In this document: positions 58,697 to 64,000 of the stretch, in pieces
How the letters are laid out: each line of letters opens with the position of its first letter
Numbering within the stretch: position 1 is the first letter of the stretch
From: Bacteroidetes bacterium HGW-Bacteroidetes-7
GTDB taxonomy: Bacteria > Bacteroidota > Bacteroidia > Bacteroidales > UBA932
Length of the DNA stretch: 64,000 nt
NCBI GenBank assembly: GCA_002842465.1
Contig: PHDA01000011.1
Coordinates: 1 to 64,000, forward strand
Direction of reading: 5' to 3'
Program-made: the position numbers and the translations under genes
Notes under the pieces: model-generated
Databases searched by the model: none
Told to the model about the DNA's origin: nothing
What the model saw: only the letters and a program-made list of their open reading frames with translations

Positions 58697-59965
58697 ATGT
58701 TAAACATTAAACTCCTCAGGGATAATCCCGCTTTTGTGGCTGAACGCCTTGCCGTAAAAAATTTCGATGCTAAAGAGATTGTTGAAAAAGTTCTTGATCT
58801 GGATGTTAAAAGAAGAAATTCCCAGACTGAGGCAGATTCCGTGATGGCAGAGCAGAATTCTATATCCCGGGAAGTTGGAAAATTAATGAAAGAGGGTAAT
58901 AAAGCTGAGGCAGATATTGCAAAGGAGCGCGTTGCTCAGCTAAAGGAGATATCTAAAGAGTTAGAGGCTAAAATGGAGGAGTACTCAAATGAGCTCAATG
59001 AGCTTATTCTTCTTTTGCCAAACCTTCCGCATACATCTGTTCCATCAGGCAAAACACCTGAAGATAATGTGGTTGTAAGAGAAGGAGGTGTAATGCCTAA
59101 GCTTGAAAATGGAATTCCTCACTGGGATATTGCAAAAAAATACGATATAATTGACTTCGACCTTGGTGTTAAACTTACAGGAGCAGGTTTTCCGGTTTAC
59201 AAAGGAAAGGGAGCAAAAATTCAGAGGGCCCTTATTTCATATTTTCTTGACATGAATACAGAGGCAGGGTACACCGAAGTTCAGCCACCTTTGATGGTGA
59301 ATGAAGCATCGGGTTACGGTACAGGCCAGTTGCCTGACAAGGGCGAGCAGATGTACCATGTTGGGCTTGATAACTTCTACCTGATACCAACTGCCGAGGT
59401 TCCTGTTACAAATATATATAGGGATGTAATCCTTCCGGCCAATGAGATGCCTGTTAAAGTTACTGCATATACACCGTGCTTCAGAAGAGAGGCAGGGTCA
59501 TACGGGAAGGATGTGAGAGGGCTAAACCGCCTTCATCAGTTTGATAAGGTTGAAATTGTACAGGTTTGCCATCCGGACAAATCATACGAGGCACTTGAGC
59601 AGATGGTTTCACATGTTGAATCAATTGTAAGTGCATTGGGTCTTCCATACAGAATTCTTAAACTTTGTGGGGGAGATATGAGTTTTACGTCGGCACTTAC
59701 ATACGATTTTGAGGTTTACTCTGCAGCTCAGGGCAGATGGCTGGAGGTAAGTTCGGTTTCAAACTTTGAGACCTTCCAGTCTAACAGACTCAAATTAAGG
59801 TATAAAGACGAAAACGGTAAACCTCAACTGGCGCATACTTTAAACGGAAGTTCGCTTGCATTGCCCAGAATTCTTGCCGCAATTCTTGAGAATTATCAAA
59901 AAGCTGATGGAATTGAGGTTCCTGAAGTCCTGAAGCCGTATACCGGATTTTCAAAAATTGACTAA
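58697..59965 (+). CDS. serS: Seryl-tRNA synthetase
   Basis: A 422-residue class II synthetase that charges tRNA-Ser. The N-terminal coiled-coil arm (about 30-100) is followed by the catalytic core with the class II motifs: motif 2 at TPCFRREAGSYGKDVRGLNRLHQF (seen as TPCFRREAGSYGKD and RLHQFDKVE) and motif 3 at NGSSLALPRILAAILEN. Length is normal. It is followed 7 bases later by ruvC, a combination seen in many Bacteroidetes. Confidence 0.97.
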   Translation: MLNIKLLRDNPAFVAERLAVKNFDAKEIVEKVLDLDVKRRNSQTEADSVMAEQNSISREVGKLMKEGNKAEADIAKERVAQLKEISKELEAKMEEYSNELNELILLLPNLPHTSVPSGKTPEDNVVVREGGVMPKLENGIPHWDIAKKYDIIDFDLGVKLTGAGFPVYKGKGAKIQRALISYFLDMNTEAGYTEVQPPLMVNEASGYGTGQLPDKGEQMYHVGLDNFYLIPTAEVPVTNIYRDVILPANEMPVKVTAYTPCFRREAGSYGKDVRGLNRLHQFDKVEIVQVCHPDKSYEALEQMVSHVESIVSALGLPYRILKLCGGDMSFTSALTYDFEVYSAAQGRWLEVSSVSNFETFQSNRLKLRYKDENGKPQLAHTLNGSSLALPRILAAILENYQKADGIEVPEVLKPYTGFSKID

Positions 59966-59972
59966 CCATTTT

Positions 59973-60563
59973 ATGGACCCTGATAAGGTTATACTCGGCA
60001 TAGACCCCGGAACCCAGATGTTGGGGTGGGGAGTGGTGGGATTATATGGAAACAAAGCCCGGTATATTTCCATGGGTGTATTTAACTTTAAAAAGGAGAT
60101 CGACCATTTTTCAAAAATTGCCTCTGTTTACAGAGAGGTTGATGCTTTGATAGTTAAATACAAACCTGACGAACTTGCTGTTGAAGCTCCCTTTTACGGG
60201 AAAAATATTCAATCAATGCTCAAATTAGGAAGAGCACAGGGTGCAGCAATATCAGCAGCACTTAACCACAATATGCCAATAACTGAGTATGCGCCAAAGA
60301 AGGTGAAGATGTCAATTACCGGGAAAGGAGCTGCCTCAAAAGAGCAGGTTGCAACTGTTCTTTTAAGAATTCTGGGAGTTGAAGATATTCCCGGCTCATT
60401 TGATGCTACAGATGGGCTCGCGGTTGCTTTTTGCCACTGTTTAAACAGGAGATCATCCATAAATGAGGCCACCTCAAAGTCCAGCTTATCAGGGAGTGCA
60501 AAAGGTAAAGCCGGGGGTAGTTGGGATGCCTTTGTTAAGAACAATCCTTCCAGAATAAAATAA
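59973..60563 (+). CDS. ruvC: Crossover junction endodeoxyribonuclease RuvC
   Basis: RuvC resolves Holliday junctions as a dimer. The 196-residue protein has the RNase H-like acidic residues in ILGIDPGTQMLGWG (D11), VEAPFYGKN, and DATDGLAVAFCH. The Ser/Gly-rich tail (SSLSGSAKGKAGG) is longer than in E. coli. ATG at 59973 is preferred to a TTG at 59958 that overlaps serS. RuvA and RuvB are elsewhere. Confidence 0.95.
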   Translation: MDPDKVILGIDPGTQMLGWGVVGLYGNKARYISMGVFNFKKEIDHFSKIASVYREVDALIVKYKPDELAVEAPFYGKNIQSMLKLGRAQGAAISAALNHNMPITEYAPKKVKMSITGKGAASKEQVATVLLRILGVEDIPGSFDATDGLAVAFCHCLNRRSSINEATSKSSLSGSAKGKAGGSWDAFVKNNPSRIK

Positions 60564-60612
60564 TTTCAAATTTTCTGCAACCTTATTTAACTTTTGGCTG
60601 TTTTAACAGTCA

Positions 60613-60656
60613 AATAAATGTTTATTGGCAAAACAATAAATGTTTATTGGCAAAAC
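60613..60656. repeat. Two perfect 22-bp direct repeats upstream of the beta-barrel gene
   Basis: A 22-base unit starting AATAAATGTTTATTGG occurs twice head to tail (60613-60634, 60635-60656), 27 bases before the start codon. Each unit contains the near-palindrome ATAAATGTTTAT. Confidence 0.85.
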
Positions 60657-60682
60657 AACAAACTTGAAACAACAAACTAAAT

Positions 60683-63511
60683 ATGAGATATATTAAACAG
60701 ATTTTTCTTTCACTTTTTCTGATTTTTTTAATTAGCGGTATAACTACCGCACAAACAAGAGATTACAGAGTAAGAGGTACATTGATAGACAGCGTAAGAA
60801 ATGAGCCGGTTGAGTTTGCAACAGCTTCCGTTACACCAAAAGGTACCACAACCCCTACAAAATATGCACTATCCGATAGCAAGGGTAAATTTGAAATTGT
60901 TGGCGTAATAGCAGGTGATTACACACTAAAAATAGAGTTTATGGGCTATAATACTGTAGTAAAGGAGATCTCCGTTTCTGCGCAGAGAGTATTAGAGCTG
61001 GGTAACATTGGAATGATTGAGCGACTTAATATGCTTGAATCAGTAACCGTTTCTGCTCTAGCAAATCCTATTATTGTCAAAAAAGATACAATAGAATACA
61101 ATGCATCCTCATTTAAAACAACAGATAACGATATGCTTGAGGAGCTCCTGAAGAAGCTACCGGGAATTGAGATCTCAGCCGATGGTAAAATTACGGCTAA
61201 TGGCAAAGAAATCAACAAGATAATGGTTGATGGAAAGCCGTTTTTTTTAAATGATCCACAGTTGGCAACAAAAAATCTGCCTGCAAATATTATTGAGAAG
61301 GTAAGAGTTGTTGAAAGACAATCCGATCAGGCGAGGTTTACAGGAATTGATGATGGAAACGAAGAGACGGTGATAGATCTCTCTATAAGGCCAGGTATGA
61401 TGAATGGCTGGTTTGGTAATGCAACTGCAGGGTATGGTACTGAAGACAGGTTTCAGACAGCCGGTATGGTTGGAAATTTTACTCCCAAGAGCCAGATAAG
61501 TATAATTGGTAACGGAAATAACACAAATAACAGGGCCTTTTCCGATCTGGCCGGTGATATGATGAGAACAATGAGAGGTTCGATGGGTGGAAGCAGAAAC
61601 TTTGGCGGTGGAGGCGGAGGTATCAGAGTGGGAGGAACCACACTAAGTTTTGGAGGAAGCGGAATTACAACATCGTGGATGGGTGGAGTTAATGCAAACA
61701 CAGAGCTTAAAGGCGGAAAATTAAAAATTGGAGGTAACTACTTCTACGGAAGTAATGACAACATTGCCGAGGGGACAAGGGTTAGACAAAATTTCCTTCC
61801 TGACAGCAGCTTTTTCAACAGAGATACAAGCAGAACCCAGAGTGTTTCAGATAATCACAGAGTTGCACTAGAGTTAGAGTGGACAATATCAGATAAGACA
61901 TCAATAATCTTTCGTCCCAATGTTAGTATTGGAACGGGCAGGTTTGAGGAGAGAAGAGACTTCTCGACTGATGGTCTTAACAGAACCAAAATTAATGACG
62001 GATACAGTATAGCTGCAGGAGACAACGCCTCTCAAAGTACCGGAGGAGAGTTTTTGTTCAGACAAAGACTTGGTAAGCCGGGAAGAACATTCTCTGTAAA
62101 TATGAATTACAACTATTCAAACAATGATCTTGATGGAAAAAATCTTTCAGAGACTAATATTTATGGGAACAGACCATCTGTAACAAAGCTAAATCAAAGA
62201 TTTGATCTTAACAACAACTCCTATTCAATGAGTGCAAGAGCTTCATATACTGAGCCTCTGGGAAAGAATTTCTTTATGGAGCTGGCTTACAGATACCGCT
62301 ACAGTAGGAGCAGTTCTGAGAAAGAGGCCTACAACTTTAATGACATTACAAATCAGTATGATATTTATGACAGTACGTACTCTAATACCTTCAAAAACAC
62401 ATTTGTAAATCAACAGGCAGAGATAAACATAAGGAAAAATGAGGAAAAGTACAGCTACGTTATTGGATTTAATGTGCAGCCATCTTTAACAGAGAGTATT
62501 GGTGGCGTTAATGACATATCGAGAAGTGTGGTTAATTATTCTCCATCAGGTCAGTTTGACTACAGATTCTCTGATGCGAGCAACATGAGGATTAGATACA
62601 GAGGTAACACAAGACAGCCTTCAATCAACCAATTGCAGCCTGTTCCCGATAACTCAAATCCACTATATATTCCACTTGGAAATCCTGACCTTCTTCCTGA
62701 GTTTGAGCACAGTATGTCAGTTGAGTTCAGGGATACAAAAAGAGAGACTTTCAGATCATTAAACCTGAGACTTGGTGGAGATTACACGATGGATAAGATT
62801 GTTAATAAGACATGGTATGACGAGGGTGGTGTGCAGTATAGTGAACCTGTAAATGAGAATGGGGTATATTCGATGTATGCAAATCTGATGTATAGTACTC
62901 CAATCAAAAAGTCAAAATATTATGCATCAACTATCACAAGAACTTCTTTTAGAAATGGCATAAACTACTCTAACGGTTTAAGAAACCGCACACAGAGTCT
63001 GTCATTGACTGAGATGTTAAGACTCACCTACAGAGGCGACAAAATTGAGACAGGTATTGGTGCTAGAGCTTCATATTCTTATGCCTGGTATACGATTGAG
63101 CAGAATACCCAACCAGCAACATGGACAAACTCTGTGAATATGTACGCAAACTGGACATTGCCAAAAGGATTTAATCTTGTAACAGACTTTGATTATCAGT
63201 TTTACATCGGTTTTGGAGATGGTTATAATGAACCCTCTGCTGTATGGAATGCCGAAATTTCAAAGCTGATGCTTAAGAATGCAGGCACTTTAAGATTGAA
63301 AGTGTATGATATTCTTAATCAGTCCAAGAATATGTGGAGAACAACAACCGACAACTACATTGAGGATGTTCAAAATAACACTCTTCAGCAATATTTCATG
63401 CTAAGCTTCACATTCAGGTTCGGTAATTTTGGATCGGGCAGGGGAGATTCCGGAAGATCTCAGCAATTCAGAGGTAGTGGGTTTGGAAGATCTCACATGG
63501 GAATGTTTTAA
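60683..63511 (+). CDS. Outer-membrane beta-barrel protein with carboxypeptidase-like N-terminal domain (TonB-receptor relative)
   Basis: This 942-residue exported protein has a signal peptide (about 1-24, ending TTAQ). A carboxypeptidase-regulatory-like domain follows (VRGTLIDSVRNEPVEFATASV, FMGYNTVVKEISV). Next is a plug-like region (LEELLKKLPGIEISADGKITANGK, IMVDGKPFF), then a long beta-barrel with repeated aromatic strands of the OMP_b-brl_3 type. No TonB box is evident. The C-terminus is Gly/Arg/Ser-rich (NFGSGRGDSGRSQQFRGSG) and unusual for a barrel. The substrate is unknown, and no SusD partner is next to it. Confidence 0.85.
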   Translation: MRYIKQIFLSLFLIFLISGITTAQTRDYRVRGTLIDSVRNEPVEFATASVTPKGTTTPTKYALSDSKGKFEIVGVIAGDYTLKIEFMGYNTVVKEISVSAQRVLELGNIGMIERLNMLESVTVSALANPIIVKKDTIEYNASSFKTTDNDMLEELLKKLPGIEISADGKITANGKEINKIMVDGKPFFLNDPQLATKNLPANIIEKVRVVERQSDQARFTGIDDGNEETVIDLSIRPGMMNGWFGNATAGYGTEDRFQTAGMVGNFTPKSQISIIGNGNNTNNRAFSDLAGDMMRTMRGSMGGSRNFGGGGGGIRVGGTTLSFGGSGITTSWMGGVNANTELKGGKLKIGGNYFYGSNDNIAEGTRVRQNFLPDSSFFNRDTSRTQSVSDNHRVALELEWTISDKTSIIFRPNVSIGTGRFEERRDFSTDGLNRTKINDGYSIAAGDNASQSTGGEFLFRQRLGKPGRTFSVNMNYNYSNNDLDGKNLSETNIYGNRPSVTKLNQRFDLNNNSYSMSARASYTEPLGKNFFMELAYRYRYSRSSSEKEAYNFNDITNQYDIYDSTYSNTFKNTFVNQQAEINIRKNEEKYSYVIGFNVQPSLTESIGGVNDISRSVVNYSPSGQFDYRFSDASNMRIRYRGNTRQPSINQLQPVPDNSNPLYIPLGNPDLLPEFEHSMSVEFRDTKRETFRSLNLRLGGDYTMDKIVNKTWYDEGGVQYSEPVNENGVYSMYANLMYSTPIKKSKYYASTITRTSFRNGINYSNGLRNRTQSLSLTEMLRLTYRGDKIETGIGARASYSYAWYTIEQNTQPATWTNSVNMYANWTLPKGFNLVTDFDYQFYIGFGDGYNEPSAVWNAEISKLMLKNAGTLRLKVYDILNQSKNMWRTTTDNYIEDVQNNTLQQYFMLSFTFRFGNFGSGRGDSGRSQQFRGSGFGRSHMGMF

Positions 63512-64000
63512 TCGCTTTTTGAAGCTGAGAAGTTTTTCCACTTCTCTATAACATTCTTTAGATCTAATGGGATTTCATTTTCGAAAAACATCCGGTGCCC
63601 TGTCGCCGGATGTATAAATCCCAGGGTTTTGGCATGAAGCGCATGACGGGGCATTATCTCAAAACAGTTTTCTACAAACTTTTTGTATTTGGCGTAGAGG
63701 GGACCTTTTAATATTTTGTCTCCACCATATCTGTCGTCATTAAAAAGCGGATGTCCCAGATAGTCCATATGAACCCTTATCTGATGTGTTCTGCCGGTTT
63801 CAAGTATGCACTCGGTAAGAGTTGTATAACCAAATCTCTCAATTACCCTGTAGTGCGTGACAGCATGTTTGCCTGATGAACCGTCGGGAAATACTTTAAA
63901 ACGCATTCTGTCATTTGGGTCTCTTCCAATATGCCCTGTTATTGTTCCGCTGTCTTGCTTTATATTACCCCATACCAGAGCAACATATTTTCTTTCTATT
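63508..64000 (-). CDS. RluD-type pseudouridine synthase (partial, runs off the window)
   Basis: The minus-strand frame covers the C-terminal part of an RluA/RluD-family enzyme that isomerises uridines in rRNA. The reading frame continues upstream of the ATG at 63906 to the window edge with the family motifs RKYVALVWG and GTITGHIGRDPNDR, so the real start lies beyond 64000. Present are RFGYTTLTECILETGRTHQIRVHMDYLGHPLFNDDRYGG (seen as ETGRTHQIRVHM and GHPLFNDDRYGG). The catalytic Asp motif (GRLDxxTSG) is outside. Its stop shares TTAA with the stop of the convergent beta-barrel gene. Confidence 0.9.
   Translation of the reverse strand, partial: IERKYVALVWGNIKQDSGTITGHIGRDPNDRMRFKVFPDGSSGKHAVTHYRVIERFGYTTLTECILETGRTHQIRVHMDYLGHPLFNDDRYGGDKILKGPLYAKYKKFVENCFEIMPRHALHAKTLGFIHPATGHRMFFENEIPLDLKNVIEKWKNFSASKSD

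Noticed and set aside
1-64000. CRISPR arrays, rRNA genes, riboswitches, prophage genes
   Set aside because: I looked for regularly spaced repeats, rRNA signatures, known riboswitch cores and phage structural motifs and saw none. The repeats present are two-copy tandem duplications.

Overview
This 64 kb window is chromosomal DNA of an anaerobic member of the Bacteroidota, most likely order Bacteroidales. The reasons are: many promoters of the Bacteroidetes type (-7 element TAnnTTTG, sometimes with TTTG or TTG about 19-20 bases upstream), little Shine-Dalgarno signal, AT-rich DNA, and families typical of the group (DUF3822 beside rsmD, DUF1460, DUF6132, DUF1573, fimbrillin/Mfa2-type lipoproteins, a Bacteroidetes-type LptD, Rho with a long disordered insert). 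No genus can be named from the sequence alone.

Layout. 1-93 is the end of an IS3-family insertion sequence cut by the window edge. 161-1139 is a small thioredoxin / HMA-like / DUF6132 operon facing fabI across a promoter region with two matching palindromes. 2.3-8.3 kb holds a DUF1460 hydrolase, a giant enzyme that I think is PPi-dependent PEP carboxykinase, and a LiaF-like / LytTR envelope pair. 8.3-9.2 kb is a gene-poor gap with a transposase relic and tRNA-Asp. 9.2-19 kb is mostly housekeeping (rsmD, nrnA-like, two FKBP lipoproteins, a CoA-transferase, SAM hydrolase, mazG, tcdA-like, GNAT).

The centre of the window (19.07-28.09 kb) is one co-directional run of eleven genes. Seven signalling-type genes (DRTGG, HATPase, [FeFe]-hydrogenase-like sensor, DRTGG, PHP, HATPase, sirtuin) are followed by a thioredoxin-like [2Fe-2S] protein and hydB, hydA, hydC of a trimeric NADH/ferredoxin [FeFe] hydrogenase. 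The cell probably disposes of fermentation electrons as H2 here. A stand-alone 2[4Fe-4S] ferredoxin at 54.1 kb, with its own promoter and a strong terminator, is a plausible partner. Next come an OmpA-type lipoprotein, a Crp/Fnr regulator and hcp. A palindrome at about -41 of the hcp promoter suggests HcpR-like control of nitrosative stress defence.

31.9-48.5 kb carries translation, envelope and replication genes: alaX, prfA, pyrF, the operon rsfS-ftsH-cdsA-psd, birA, the tight set dnaA-pepD-rpe, amidase-mce, lptD and ridA. 48.6-54.3 kb has rho, a His-rich metal exporter overlapping meaB, a DUF1573 protein and the ferredoxin. 54.4-58.5 kb is a surface-lipoprotein cassette (two fimbrillin-like paralogues, an Mfa2/FimB-like protein with InlB and Big2 repeats, and a small lipoprotein). 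58.7-64 kb has serS, ruvC, a large outer-membrane beta-barrel protein and a partial rluD-type gene that runs off the end.

The most promising lead for something little described is the hydrogenase locus with its duplicated DRTGG/HATPase pairs, H-cluster-like sensor and embedded sirtuin.
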